Of a stretch of 64,000 nt of DNA, positions 18,147 through 26,146 are shown in pieces; positions within the stretch are counted from its first letter, which is position 1; each line of letters starts with the position of its first letter. The stretch lies in the NCBI RefSeq assembly GCF_000794385.1, contig NZ_JTJB01000001.1:183105-247104 (forward strand), given 5' to 3'. Origin of the DNA: Thermus sp. 2.9 (GTDB lineage: Bacteria; Deinococcota; Deinococci; Deinococcales; Thermaceae). The notes beneath the pieces were generated by a model that saw nothing but the letters and a program-made list of their open reading frames with translations, had not been told where the DNA came from and did no database searches. Both the position numbers and the translations under genes were made by a program.

Positions 18147-19502
18147 ATGGATATCCTGACCCTAAACGAGTATCTAAACCGCATCGTCTACGGCTTCCCC
18201 ATGAAGTTGGTCTTCCTTCTCGTGGGAGCTTATCTGGTGATTTTCCAAATACGTTGGTTTAGCGCTCCCTTCCGGATGATGCGGGTCTCCTTCAGCGAGA
18301 CCTTTGGGGCTCTCCGGGAGCGGGCCTACGGCTTCGGCGGCCAGATTACCCCATTCCAGGCCACCATGGTGGCCCTCTCCGCCACGGTGGGGACCGGGCA
18401 CCTTCTCGGGATGCTGGCGGCGGTTTTGCTGGGGGGGCCGGGGGCGGTCTTCTGGATGTGGGTGGGCTACTTCTTCGGCACAGGAAGCAAGTTCGCCGAG
18501 GCCACCCTGGCGGTGCACTACCGCCGCCGCTACGCCGATGGCTCCGTGTCCGGAGGCCCCATGTACTACCTTTCCCGGGGGCTACCCCGCCTTCGCTTCT
18601 TGGGCTACCTTTTCGCCTTTTTCGCCGCCGTGGCCGCTTTTGGCATCGGCAACCTTTCCCAAGCGGGGGCGGTGGGGGGAGCCTTGGCGCCCCTAGGGGC
18701 GCCCCCAGCCCTGGTGGGGCTTGGCCTCGCCCTTTTGGTGGGGGTGGTGCTGGGTGGGGGGATCGTTCGGGTGGCCCGTTTCGCCCAGGTGGTGGTGCCC
18801 CTCAAGCTTCTCCTCTTTTTGGTGGCGGTGCTGCCCCTCCTGGTCCTTTACGGAGGCAACCTCCCCGAGGCCTTGGCCCTGGTCTTCCGGGCGGCCTTCA
18901 CCCCGGAGGCCGCCTTGGGCGGGGCGGCGGGGTACAGCCTCTTTGCCGCCCTCAACGCCGGGCTTGGCCGGGGCATCTTCGCCAACGAGGCCGGGCTGGG
19001 TTCAGCGGCCATCGCCCACGCCCAGGCCCAGGTGGACCACCCCGTGCGCCAGGGTTTCTGGGGGGTCACGGAGATGTTCGTGAGCTTCCTGGTGACCTCC
19101 CTCACCGCCCTCACCTTCATCGCCTCCGGCCTTTGGCGCCAGGGGGGAAGCGCGGCGGAGGCGGCCCAGGCCCTCTTCCAGGCCCACCCCTTGGGGGGGG
19201 TGATCCTGGCCCTCACCGTGGCCGTCTTCGCCCTGGGAACCATGGTGTCCTGGGGGTTTTACGGGGAGGAGGCGGCGGCCTTCCTCTTCGGGGAGGGGGT
19301 GCGCTGGCCCTACCGCCTCACCTTCGCCGTTTTGGCCTTCGTGGGGCCTTTGGGGGGCCTCGAGGCCTTTTTGGCCATTTCCGACACCCTAAACGGCCTC
19401 ATGGCCATCCCCAACCTCCTGGGTCTCCTCCTCCTGGGTGGGGTGGTGGGCCGGCTCGTCTACGGTTTCTTCCGCGGGGAGCCTTGGGTGCCGCCCCGTT
19501 AG
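18147..19502 (+). CDS. Sodium:alanine symporter family (AGCS) transporter
   Basis: A 451-residue inner-membrane transporter with about 11 helices. Family segments include ITPFQATMVALSATVGTGH, FWMWVGYFFGTGSKFAEATLAVHYR, GLGRGIFANEAGLGSAAIAHA and MVSWGFYGEEAAAFLFG. AGCS proteins import alanine or glycine with Na+ or H+. The first helix-break motif is TVGTGHLLGM rather than the usual GxGNIAGVA, a notable variation near the substrate site. It is co-transcribed with the DUF4388 gene and converges on the next minus-strand gene. Confidence 0.9.
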   Translation: MDILTLNEYLNRIVYGFPMKLVFLLVGAYLVIFQIRWFSAPFRMMRVSFSETFGALRERAYGFGGQITPFQATMVALSATVGTGHLLGMLAAVLLGGPGAVFWMWVGYFFGTGSKFAEATLAVHYRRRYADGSVSGGPMYYLSRGLPRLRFLGYLFAFFAAVAAFGIGNLSQAGAVGGALAPLGAPPALVGLGLALLVGVVLGGGIVRVARFAQVVVPLKLLLFLVAVLPLLVLYGGNLPEALALVFRAAFTPEAALGGAAGYSLFAALNAGLGRGIFANEAGLGSAAIAHAQAQVDHPVRQGFWGVTEMFVSFLVTSLTALTFIASGLWRQGGSAAEAAQALFQAHPLGGVILALTVAVFALGTMVSWGFYGEEAAAFLFGEGVRWPYRLTFAVLAFVGPLGGLEAFLAISDTLNGLMAIPNLLGLLLLGGVVGRLVYGFFRGEPWVPPR

Positions 19503-19897
19503 CGGAAAAGGGCCCGGATGGCCTTTTCCAGCTCTTCTCCCGCCTTGCGGTCCAGGGTGAGCTTCACCTTGAGGGCCACCCGCAGGGCCTCCTCCTCTAG
19601 GGCCTCCCGGCTCTCGCAGGCCTTAAGCCGAGCGGCGAAGGGCTCCGCCCTTGGTCCCAGGCGGGCCTTGAGGAGGTCTAGGAGCTTTTGGCAAAGCTCC
19701 TTCGGCCCTTCCACGGGCAGGATGAGCCCCCGCTTGAGGAGGCTCGCCAGGATGGCGTAGGCGTTCTCTCCTAAGCCGCTATCCCGCACCACCTCCTCCT
19801 CCGTGCGCCGCCCATCGCAGAGGGTGTACACCCGCCACTCCTCCGGGGTGGGTTTCCAGTCGGCCACGGGGGGGTTGGGATTGCGGCGGAAGACCAT
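19499..19897 (-). CDS. Hypothetical winged-helix-like protein
   Basis: A 132-residue cytoplasmic protein with no family recognised. The N-terminal half (WRVYTLCDGRRTEEEVVRDSGLGENAYAILASLLKRGLI) has the pattern of the small winged-helix repeats that accompany DUF4388 proteins. The C-terminal half is a charged alpha-helical region. It follows the small membrane-protein gene by 2 bases and is probably in its operon. Confidence 0.65.
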   Translation of the reverse strand: MVFRRNPNPPVADWKPTPEEWRVYTLCDGRRTEEEVVRDSGLGENAYAILASLLKRGLILPVEGPKELCQKLLDLLKARLGPRAEPFAARLKACESREALEEEALRVALKVKLTLDRKAGEELEKAIRALFR

Positions 19898-19899
19898 GG

Positions 19900-20184
19900 C
19901 TACAAGGAGGCCACGATGGCGTCCACCAGGCGGAGGACCAGGTAGACGAAGACGGCGCCCAGGAAGAGGACCAAGGAGAGGAGAAGGAGGAGGAGGCTTG
20001 CGGGCTCGTTCCAGGTGAGGAAGAGGATGGCGAGGTAGGCCAGGGCGAAGAAGGCGATGAGGAAGAGCATCTGCCCGCCCCGCTCCCCCATCACCCCGCC
20101 GGGAATGGCCCGCTTGAGCCTTAGGCCATAAAGGACGTTGTAGACCATGAGGATAAGTCCCAGGAGAAGCAGGATTTTTTCCAT
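19900..20184 (-). CDS. Small membrane protein, three predicted helices
   Basis: A 94-residue hydrophobic protein with helices at about residues 2-20, 38-60 and 65-88. The loop between the first two carries LRLKRAIPGGVMGERGGQM. No family recognised. A TAAAAT hexamer 6 bases before ATG 20184 predicts its own leaderless transcript. Confidence 0.65.
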   Translation of the reverse strand: MEKILLLLGLILMVYNVLYGLRLKRAIPGGVMGERGGQMLFLIAFFALAYLAILFLTWNEPASLLLLLLSLVLFLGAVFVYLVLRLVDAIVASL

Positions 20185-20190
20185 GGCACT

Positions 20191-20196
20191 ATTTTA
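20191..20196 (-). promoter_or_regulatory. -10 element of the small membrane protein gene
   Basis: TAAAAT on the minus strand, overlapping the TAA stop of the upstream gene, then 6 bases to ATG 20184. Confidence 0.5.
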
Positions 20197-20475
20197 CCCC
20201 TTCCACTCCCGGATGGGCACGAGTTCGCCACCTTCCACATGCTTCCGCACGGGGCGGTAGCGGCGGTCAAACCAGATCTCCAAAACCGCCCGGTCCAGGC
20301 TCCTTGGGGCCACGATCTCCTTGCGCACGTAGTAGCCGCCTTCCGTGGGGCTAATCTCCATACTCTTGGAAAGCCTTAGCTCCACCACCTCCCCGCTTTT
20401 CGTGCGCACCCGCACCCGGAAGGCCAGGGGGCCCTCCGGCTTCACGTGGGGGTCTTGGCGGAAGGGCCACATCAT
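20194..20475 (-). CDS. Hypothetical 93-residue protein
   Basis: A small soluble, beta-rich protein (FRVRVRTKSGEVVELRLSKSMEISPTEGGYYVRKEIV...). No family recognised. The start codon overlaps the ybaK stop (ATGA) and follows a GGAGGA site, so it is translationally coupled to ybaK. Confidence 0.65.
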   Translation of the reverse strand: MMWPFRQDPHVKPEGPLAFRVRVRTKSGEVVELRLSKSMEISPTEGGYYVRKEIVAPRSLDRAVLEIWFDRRYRPVRKHVEGGELVPIREWKG

Positions 20476-20942
20476 TCCTCCTTGAGGTCGGCCACCCTCG
20501 CCCCCGTGAGGGCGAGGAGCTCCTCGGGCCTGACGGCGAAAAGGGCCTTAGGCGTGCCCGCCGCCGCCCAAAGGGTCTCGTAGGCCAGGAGGTCTTGGTC
20601 CAAGAAGGCGGGCAGGGCCCGGGCGTGGCCCAGGGGGGGCACCCCGCCGATGGCGAAGCCGGTGAGGGTCCGCACCTCCTCGGGACGGGCCCGGCGCAGG
20701 GGCTCGCCCACCAGGGCGCCCGCTTTGTTTAGGTCCAGGCGGTTCTTGCCGCTTAGGAGGAAGAGGTATGCCCCCTTCTCCCCCACGAAGACTAAGCTCT
20801 TCACAATCTGCCCCACCTCAGCCCCCACCGCCTCCGCCGCCTCCTGGGCGGTGCGGGTGGAGGCCGTGAGCTCCACCACCTTTAGGTGGCCGAAGCCCTT
20901 GGCCTTAAGCGCTTCCTGCACCTTCTGGGCGGAGGGGCTCAT
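20472..20942 (-). CDS. ybaK: YbaK/EbsC-family aminoacyl-tRNA deacylase
   Basis: A 156-residue trans-editing-type protein. Family markers are QIVKSLVFVG (catalytic Lys), YLFLLSGKNRLDLNKAG, and the FAIGGVPPLGH loop. YbaK/ProX-like enzymes hydrolyse mischarged tRNAs such as Cys-tRNA(Pro) or Ala-tRNA(Pro). The closest subtype cannot be fixed from memory. It overlaps the M20 peptidase gene by 4 bases at its start. Confidence 0.88.
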   Translation of the reverse strand: MSPSAQKVQEALKAKGFGHLKVVELTASTRTAQEAAEAVGAEVGQIVKSLVFVGEKGAYLFLLSGKNRLDLNKAGALVGEPLRRARPEEVRTLTGFAIGGVPPLGHARALPAFLDQDLLAYETLWAAAGTPKALFAVRPEELLALTGARVADLKEE

Positions 20943-22054
20943 AGGGCGTAGAGGAGCTCGGCCAAAAGGGCCGCCCGCCGGGGGATTTCCGAGACCACCA
21001 CGTACTCCGTCTTTTGGTGGGCGTCCCCGCCGAAAAGCCCCAGGCCGTCCAGGGTGGGCACCCCGAGGGCGGCGGTGAAGTTGCCGTCGGACCCCCCGCC
21101 CACCCGGCCCGGCTCCAGGCGGAGCCCCAGGGCCTCCCCGATGGCCTTGGCCTTGGCGAAGAGGGCGAGGCTTTCCTCCGTGGGCTCCATGGGGGGGCGG
21201 TTGAGGCCCCCCGTGACCTCTAGCCGGGCCCCGGGGAGGGCGGGGGTGAGGCGCCTAAGGCCCTCTTCCACCCGGCGCACCTCCTCGAGGGTCCAGGCCC
21301 TCAGGTCCACCTCCACCCAGGCCTCCTCCGCCACCACGTTGCTCACCGTGCCCCCCCGCACCACGTTGGGGCCCAGGGTGGTCCCCTTTTCCCGGTCCTC
21401 CAGGGCGGCCACCTGAAGGATCTGGTGGGCGAGCTCCAGGATGGCGTTCACCCCCTTTTCCGGCTCCACCCCCTGGTGGGCGGCCTTGCCCAGGGCCCGG
21501 ACCCGGTAAAGCCCCACCCCCTTGCGGGCCACCTTCAGGTCCCCCGTGGCGGTGGGGGGCTCCAGGACCAGGGCGGCCCTGGCCTTCTTGGCCGCCGCCT
21601 CAATGAGGGGGTGGCTTTCCTTGGAGCCCGTTTCCTCGTCGGGGGTGAAGAGGATCTCCAAAGCGGGAAGCCTCCGCCCCGTGGCCTCGGCGTGGCGCAG
21701 GGCGTAGAGGAGGGCGATAATCCCCCCCTTCATGTCGTAGACCCCGGGGCCCACCGCCCGGTCCCGCTCCAGGCGGAAGGGCTCGGGGAAGCTTCCCCTG
21801 GGGTGGACGGTGTCGTAGTGGCAGAGCACCAAGACGGGGTCCCCCTCCCCTTCCCGCCGGAGGAGGAGGACCGGCCCCGCCGGGGTGTCCTTGCGGGAAA
21901 GCCGCCCTTCAAGGGGCCCGAAGGCCTCTTCCAAAAAGGCGGCCGCGGACCTCAGGCCCTCCAGGTCCCCCGAGGGGGACTCCCGGCGCACGAAGGCCTC
22001 GAGGTCCTTCAGGAACTCGGGGAGCTTGGCCTGCATCCAGGCTAGGGTTTCCAT
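20939..22054 (-). CDS. M20-family metallopeptidase (carboxypeptidase G2/glutamate carboxypeptidase-like)
   Basis: The 371-residue di-zinc peptidase has metal ligands H in LCHYDTVHP, D in GPGVYDMKGG, the E pair in FTPDEETGSKES and the last H in GGDAHQKTEYV. DLEAFVRRESPSGD and the GPNVVRGGTVSNVV segment in the dimerisation domain favour the CPG2-like subgroup. I chose ATG 22054 because a CATAAT hexamer is 6 bases upstream and family homology begins there; the frame otherwise stays open to 22459 across the neighbouring gene. It heads the block that includes ybaK. Confidence 0.88.
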   Translation of the reverse strand: METLAWMQAKLPEFLKDLEAFVRRESPSGDLEGLRSAAAFLEEAFGPLEGRLSRKDTPAGPVLLLRREGEGDPVLVLCHYDTVHPRGSFPEPFRLERDRAVGPGVYDMKGGIIALLYALRHAEATGRRLPALEILFTPDEETGSKESHPLIEAAAKKARAALVLEPPTATGDLKVARKGVGLYRVRALGKAAHQGVEPEKGVNAILELAHQILQVAALEDREKGTTLGPNVVRGGTVSNVVAEEAWVEVDLRAWTLEEVRRVEEGLRRLTPALPGARLEVTGGLNRPPMEPTEESLALFAKAKAIGEALGLRLEPGRVGGGSDGNFTAALGVPTLDGLGLFGGDAHQKTEYVVVSEIPRRAALLAELLYAL

Positions 22055-22060
22055 ACCCCC

Positions 22061-22066
22061 ATTATG
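22061..22066 (-). promoter_or_regulatory. -10 element of the M20/ybaK operon
   Basis: CATAAT on the minus strand, 6 bases before ATG 22054. It lies in the 41-base gap after the dioxygenase gene, which shows no hairpin. Confidence 0.5.
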
Positions 22067-22095
22067 CCCCGGGGATAGGGGGCAATTTGTCCGGG

Positions 22096-22680
22096 CTAAA
22101 AGGGAAGGGTGAGGGTGAAGCCGGCGGCGAAGCCCTCTCCCTCGGGTCTTAGGGCGAGGAGGAGGTCGGCGCGGAAGATGCCGTCTTGGCGGTTCCCCAC
22201 CTGGGGCATGCCCCTTTGGGCGTAGGGGGGACGGGTGTAGACCTGGCGCTGGACCTCCTCGGGAAAGAAGAGCTGGGTGGTGAAGGCCCTCCCCTTGGCC
22301 TCCACCCGGAGGTGCAGGTGGGGGGTGCGGCTTGGGTACCATCCGGGGAAGAGGGTGAGGAAGGCCACCTCCCCCTTTTCGTCCGTGGCCTGCCACCCCC
22401 GGCAGAAGACGCCGGGGGCGTTCACCCCGGAGTAGCGGCCCAGGGCGTCCGTGTGCCAAAGGTCCACCCGGGCGCCCTCCAAGGGCCGGCAGGCGGCGTC
22501 CTGCACTTTTAGGGTGAGGCGCAAAGGGATTCCGGGAAGCCCTTCCCGCAGGTCCGCCCTCTTGGGCACCTCCCGCAGGTAATAGGGGCCCTCCGTGAGG
22601 GCCGGGGTGGGGCGGCAGGCCCCTTGGGCCCGGACCAGGGGGAGGAGGAAAAGGCCCAAGACCGCACGCCTTCGCATCAC
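22096..22680 (-). CDS. Secreted intradiol ring-cleavage dioxygenase family protein
   Basis: A 194-residue protein with a short signal sequence (MMRRRAVLGLFLLPLVRAQG) and an intradiol dioxygenase beta-sandwich. The iron ligands are visible as two Tyr (in GRYSGVN and PGWYPSRTP) and two His (HLHLRV). Cytoplasmic relatives cleave catechol or protocatechuate. The exported subgroup, with PxLTEGPYY near the N-terminus, has poorly known substrates. It overlaps the upstream YceI gene by 4 bases, so both are exported products of one operon. Confidence 0.88.
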   Translation of the reverse strand: MMRRRAVLGLFLLPLVRAQGACRPTPALTEGPYYLREVPKRADLREGLPGIPLRLTLKVQDAACRPLEGARVDLWHTDALGRYSGVNAPGVFCRGWQATDEKGEVAFLTLFPGWYPSRTPHLHLRVEAKGRAFTTQLFFPEEVQRQVYTRPPYAQRGMPQVGNRQDGIFRADLLLALRPEGEGFAAGFTLTLPF

Positions 22681-23237
22681 CGCCTCCTGAGGAGGAGCTC
22701 CACCTCTAGCCGGATCCGGTTCTCCACGCTAAGGAGGATGGGCACCCGGGGCTGGACCAGGCGGAACCGCTCAAAGGGGAACTCGGTCTTCAAAAAGACC
22801 CTCACCTCTTGGCCCCTGAACTCCGCCTCCCCCTCCCAAGCCACCTCCTGGGTCACGTCCCGGAGGGTGAGGTCCCCCACCACCTGGATGGCCGCCTTGC
22901 CGCTTTGGGGCAGGGGGTTGGGAAGGCCCTTCACCTCCTTGGGGCGGAAGGTGGCGGTGGGGAAGCGGTCCGTCTGCAGGGTGTTCTGCCGCAGGTAGTT
23001 GTCCCGGCGGGCTTGGTCGCTCCTCAGCTCCCTCAGGTCCACCACGAACTCCCCGCTCACCCGCCCTCCCTGGAGGGTCACCCGCCCCTGCACCGCCTTG
23101 GTGGTGCCCACGGCGTCGGTGATGCCCACCTGCAAAAGCTCTTCCTTCACCCGGTAGCGGGCCTCCCCCGAGGCCACCTCAAAGGTCTGGGCCAAAGCCG
23201 GTATAAGAAGGGCCAAGCTCCAAGCGAGCCATCGCAT
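22677..23237 (-). CDS. YceI-family periplasmic protein
   Basis: A 186-residue exported lipocalin-like barrel with signal peptide RWLAWSLALLIPALAQ. YceI landmarks are GRVSGEFVVDLRELRSDQARRDNYLR, then TDRFPTATFRP and LTLRDVTQEV. Members bind isoprenoid-type lipids; a T. thermophilus YceI was crystallised with a polyisoprenoid. ATG 23237 is chosen because AGGAGGTG lies 6 bases upstream; the GTG three codons earlier is too close to that ribosome site. Paired with the secreted dioxygenase, suggesting handling of a shared hydrophobic or aromatic compound (inference). Confidence 0.88.
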   Translation of the reverse strand: MRWLAWSLALLIPALAQTFEVASGEARYRVKEELLQVGITDAVGTTKAVQGRVTLQGGRVSGEFVVDLRELRSDQARRDNYLRQNTLQTDRFPTATFRPKEVKGLPNPLPQSGKAAIQVVGDLTLRDVTQEVAWEGEAEFRGQEVRVFLKTEFPFERFRLVQPRVPILLSVENRIRLEVELLLRRR

Positions 23238-23306
23238 CCCGTTCACCTCCTTTGCTATGAAAAGTGTAGTGAGCTAGGGTTAGACCCGGGTTAGAGGGAA
23301 GCGGTT

Positions 23307-23312
23307 TAGACT
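23307..23312 (+). promoter_or_regulatory. -10 element of the HAD/CMD/hemD run
   Basis: TAGACT, 6 bases before ATG 23319. A TTAGAC at 23280-23285 gives a 21-base spacing and is a doubtful -35. Confidence 0.5.
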
Positions 23313-23318
23313 TGAGCC

Positions 23319-23978
23319 ATGACCCGGGCCGTGCTCTTTGACGTGGGCAACACCCTGATCCTGGCAAGCCCCCGCTTTTGGCTCCTGCCCTTTTTGGAGG
23401 AGCGGGGCCTGAGGCCTCGCAAAGACCCCAAGGCGGCGGCTCTGGAGGCCTTTCGCTTCTACGAGGAAAACCACCTCCAGGCCAAGGACCTCGCCGCGGC
23501 CCTCGCCCTTTGGCGGGAGTTCCACCGGAGGCTTTTTGTGGGCATGGGCCTCGAGGCGGAAGCGGAGGCCCTCTCCCAGGAGTTGGTGGAGAACTGGAAA
23601 AACCCCCGTTTCTGGCCCCTTGTCCCGGGGGCCCAGGAGGTGCTCTCCACCTTGAAGGAGCGGGGCTACGCCCTGGCCGTGGTGTCCAACTGGGACGCCA
23701 CCTTGCCGGAGATCCTGGAGGTGGTGGGCCTAAGGCCCCACTTCCACCACCTGGCGGTAAGCGCCCTTTCCGGGGTGGCCAAGCCCGACCCCAGGCTTTT
23801 CCAAGAGGCCCTGGAGGCCTTGGGCGTGGCGCCGGAGGAGGCGGTGCACGTGGGGGATTCGGAGGCGGACCTTCTGGGGGCCCAGGGGGCGGGGGTAAGG
23901 CCCCTCCTCTTTGACCCCCTGGGGCAAAACCCCGAGGCCCTCCACCACCTGGAAAGGGTGCTAGACTTCCTGCCATGA
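23319..23978 (+). CDS. HAD-superfamily hydrolase (REG-2/HDHD3-like)
   Basis: A 219-residue HAD protein. Motif I is LFDVGNTL, motif II VVSNWD, motif III VAKPDPRLF, motif IV HVGDSEAD. The second motif-I Asp is replaced by Gly, as in the REG-2-like subgroup, so the usual acid/base Asp is missing and the mechanism may differ. It overlaps the CMD gene by 4 bases, beginning a run toward hemD. Substrate unknown. Confidence 0.87.
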   Translation: MTRAVLFDVGNTLILASPRFWLLPFLEERGLRPRKDPKAAALEAFRFYEENHLQAKDLAAALALWREFHRRLFVGMGLEAEAEALSQELVENWKNPRFWPLVPGAQEVLSTLKERGYALAVVSNWDATLPEILEVVGLRPHFHHLAVSALSGVAKPDPRLFQEALEALGVAPEEAVHVGDSEADLLGAQGAGVRPLLFDPLGQNPEALHHLERVLDFLP

Positions 23979-24340
23979 GCGTGCGGGCGGCCATCTGGGG
24001 GGAGAAGCAAAGGGCCATTGAGGAGAGCCTCGAGGCGGTGGACGAGGACCTCTTCCGCTACATCCGCGACTTCGCCTATGAAGAGGTCCTGGCCCGCCCC
24101 GGGCTGGACCTGAAGACGCGGGAGCTCCTCGCCATCACCGCCCTCATCGCCCTGGGAAGCCCGAAGGAGCTCGCCACCCACCTGGAAGGGGCCTTGCGGG
24201 TGGGGGCCACGGAACGGGAGGTGCGGGAGACCATCCTCCAGTCCGCCCTCTTCCTGGGCTTTCCCCGGGCCCTGGCGGCCATGAAGCTCTTCCAGAAGGT
24301 GCTGAAGGGCCGTGGTGCTCCTCACGAGGGGGAAGGATAA
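23975..24340 (+). CDS. Carboxymuconolactone decarboxylase (CMD/AhpD-like) family protein
   Basis: The 121-residue all-helical CMD-domain protein has the pattern LDLKTRELLAITALIALGSPKELATHLEGALRVGATEREVRETILQSALF. The Glu and His of the active helix are present, but no CxxC pair as in AhpD, so it is not a peroxiredoxin reductase. It resembles gamma-carboxymuconolactone decarboxylases only by domain. It overlaps hemD by 29 bases in a different frame. Confidence 0.85.
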   Translation: MSVRAAIWGEKQRAIEESLEAVDEDLFRYIRDFAYEEVLARPGLDLKTRELLAITALIALGSPKELATHLEGALRVGATEREVRETILQSALFLGFPRALAAMKLFQKVLKGRGAPHEGEG

Positions 24341-24986
24341 GGCTCTTTTAGAGCGGCTCGCCGCCTTGGGGGTGGAGGCGGCGGAGGTGGCCCTTCTGGA
24401 GCAGGTGGACCTCCCCGGGCTAGGGGAGCTTCCCGGGAGGCTTTGGGAACCCTGGGACTACGTGGCCGTCACCTCCAAGGAGGGGGCGAAAAGGCTCCTT
24501 TGGGCCTGGGAGGAGGCGGGGCGTCCCCCCTTGCGGGTGGCGGCGGTGGGGGAGGGGACAGGGGAAGCCTTGGCGCAGGGGGGGCTACCCCCCGCCCACG
24601 TTCCGGGAAGGGCCACGGCCAAGGACTTAGCCGGGAGCTTTCCCCCGGCGAAAAGGGTCCTCTTCGTGGCGGGGGACCTGGCGGGGCGGGACCTGGAGGC
24701 GGGGCTAGGGGCTAAGGGGGTGGAGGTGGTGCGCCTTGCGGTCTACGCCACCCGGGAAAGGGAGCTTTCCCAGGTAGAGCGCCGCCTTTTGGAGAGGGCG
24801 GAGGTGGTGGCCTTTTTCAGCCCGAGCGGGGTGCGGGCCTACGCCCGCTGGACGAATCGGCGGCCCAAGGCGGCCTGCATCGGCCCCGCCACGGCGGAGG
24901 CGGCGGCGGCCTTGGGCTTTCCCGTCTTCGCCGCGGAAGAGCCGGGGCTAGAGGGGCTTTTCCAGGCGATCCTTCGCGCTTTGTAG
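24312..24986 (+). CDS. hemD: Uroporphyrinogen-III synthase
   Basis: Closes and rearranges hydroxymethylbilane to uroporphyrinogen III, the branch point to haem and corrins. The 224-residue protein has the two-domain HemD pattern: VLLTRGKDKALLERLAALGVEA, YVAVTSKEGAKRLL, VAAVGEGTGEAL, RVLFVAGDLAGRDLEAGL and VVAFFSPSGVRAY. HemD is poorly conserved, but these segments and the hemA gene next door make the call secure. GTG 24312 lies inside the CMD gene. Confidence 0.88.
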   Translation: MVLLTRGKDKALLERLAALGVEAAEVALLEQVDLPGLGELPGRLWEPWDYVAVTSKEGAKRLLWAWEEAGRPPLRVAAVGEGTGEALAQGGLPPAHVPGRATAKDLAGSFPPAKRVLFVAGDLAGRDLEAGLGAKGVEVVRLAVYATRERELSQVERRLLERAEVVAFFSPSGVRAYARWTNRRPKAACIGPATAEAAAALGFPVFAAEEPGLEGLFQAILRAL

Positions 24987-25019
24987 GGGACAGGTGTCCC
25001 TACCCGGCTTGGGTATACT
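24987..25019 (+). promoter_or_regulatory. hemA promoter with overlapping palindrome
   Basis: TATACT (25014-25019) is a strong -10 eleven bases before hemA. The -35 position (17-base spacer, 24991-24996) reads CAGGTG and lies inside the inverted repeat GGGACA-GG-TGTCCC (24987-25000). A weak -35 covered by a palindrome is the usual layout for an activator or repressor site. Confidence 0.5.
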
Positions 25020-25030
25020 AGCGGGAGGTT

Positions 25031-26146
25031 ATGGCCCTGCCCCTTTACCTGGTGGGCCTTTCCCATAAGACCGCTCCCTTGGCGGTGCGGGAAAAGGCCG
25101 CTTTGGACCCCGCCGTGGCCCTTCCCGCCGCCCTCCGGCGCCTGGGCAAGGCGGTGGTCCTTTCCACCTGCAACCGCACGGAGATCTACGGGGTGGGTCC
25201 TTTCCAGGAGGCCAAGGGGCTCCTTTTGGAAAGGGGCGTGGGGCCCCAGCACCTCTACCTCAAGGAGGGGACGGAGGCCCTCCGCCACCTCTTCCGCGTG
25301 GCCGCGGGGTTGGACTCCTTGGTGGTGGGGGAGGCGCAGATCCTGGGCCAGGTGCGGGAGGCCCTTTTCCTGGCGCGGCGGCACGGGGCCACGGAAAGCC
25401 TTCTGGAAAAGGCCTTCCAGTCCGCCATCGCCGTGGGCAAGCGGGCCCGGAGCGAAACCGCCATCGGGGCTGGGGCGGTGAGCGTGGCCTACGCCGCCTT
25501 GGACCTGGCCCTGGCCGTTTTTGGCGACCTCATGGGGCTTTCCGTGGCGGTCCTGGGGGCGGGGGAGATGGCGGAGCTCTTCCTCACCCACCTCCGCGCC
25601 CACGGGGTGGGACGGGTCTTGGTGGTGAACCGCACGGCGGAAAGGGCCAAGGCCTTGGCGGAGCGCCTGGGTGGGGAGGCTTTTACCCTGGAAGCCCTGC
25701 CCCAGGTCCTGGCGGGGGTGGACTTGGTGGTGGCCTCCGCCGCCGCCCCCCACTACCTGGTGCGCCCCCAGGACCTGCCTCGGCGGGCCAAGCCCCTTTT
25801 CCTCATAGACATCGCCCTGCCCCGGAACATTGACCCCCGGGTGGGGCGCCTTCCCCACGCCTACCTCTACAACCTGGACGACCTGGAAAAGGTGGTGGAG
25901 AAAAACCGCCAAGCCCGCCTAGGGGAGGTGCCCAAGGTGGAGGCCCTCGTGGAAAAGGCCTTGGGCGACTACCTGGAGTGGTACGCCGGCCACCGGGTGC
26001 GGGAGGCCATCCGGGCCTTGGAGGAGAGGCTTCTTAGGGAAGTGTCCGCGGAACTGCCCCAGGCCGACCCCCTCACCTGGCACAAGGAGGCGGGCCGCCG
26101 GGCCCACCCCTTGATCCTGGCCCTCAAGGCCCAGGCCCGGCCATGA
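25031..26146 (+). CDS. hemA: Glutamyl-tRNA reductase
   Basis: Reduces Glu-tRNA(Glu) to glutamate 1-semialdehyde, the entry step of C5-pathway tetrapyrrole synthesis. The 371-residue enzyme has catalytic C47 in VLSTCNRTEIYG, GLDSLVVGEAQILGQVREA, and the NADPH-binding VAVLGAGEMAELF. The dimerisation helix region is shorter than in many bacteria (about 400-430 residues). The stop overlaps the hemX start by 4 bases. Preceded by its own promoter and a GGGAGG site. Confidence 0.95.
   Translation: MALPLYLVGLSHKTAPLAVREKAALDPAVALPAALRRLGKAVVLSTCNRTEIYGVGPFQEAKGLLLERGVGPQHLYLKEGTEALRHLFRVAAGLDSLVVGEAQILGQVREALFLARRHGATESLLEKAFQSAIAVGKRARSETAIGAGAVSVAYAALDLALAVFGDLMGLSVAVLGAGEMAELFLTHLRAHGVGRVLVVNRTAERAKALAERLGGEAFTLEALPQVLAGVDLVVASAAAPHYLVRPQDLPRRAKPLFLIDIALPRNIDPRVGRLPHAYLYNLDDLEKVVEKNRQARLGEVPKVEALVEKALGDYLEWYAGHRVREAIRALEERLLREVSAELPQADPLTWHKEAGRRAHPLILALKAQARP

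Noticed and set aside
22681..23318. A separate gene in the gap between the YceI and HAD genes
   Set aside because: YceI runs to 23237, and the remaining 81 bases hold only promoter elements.
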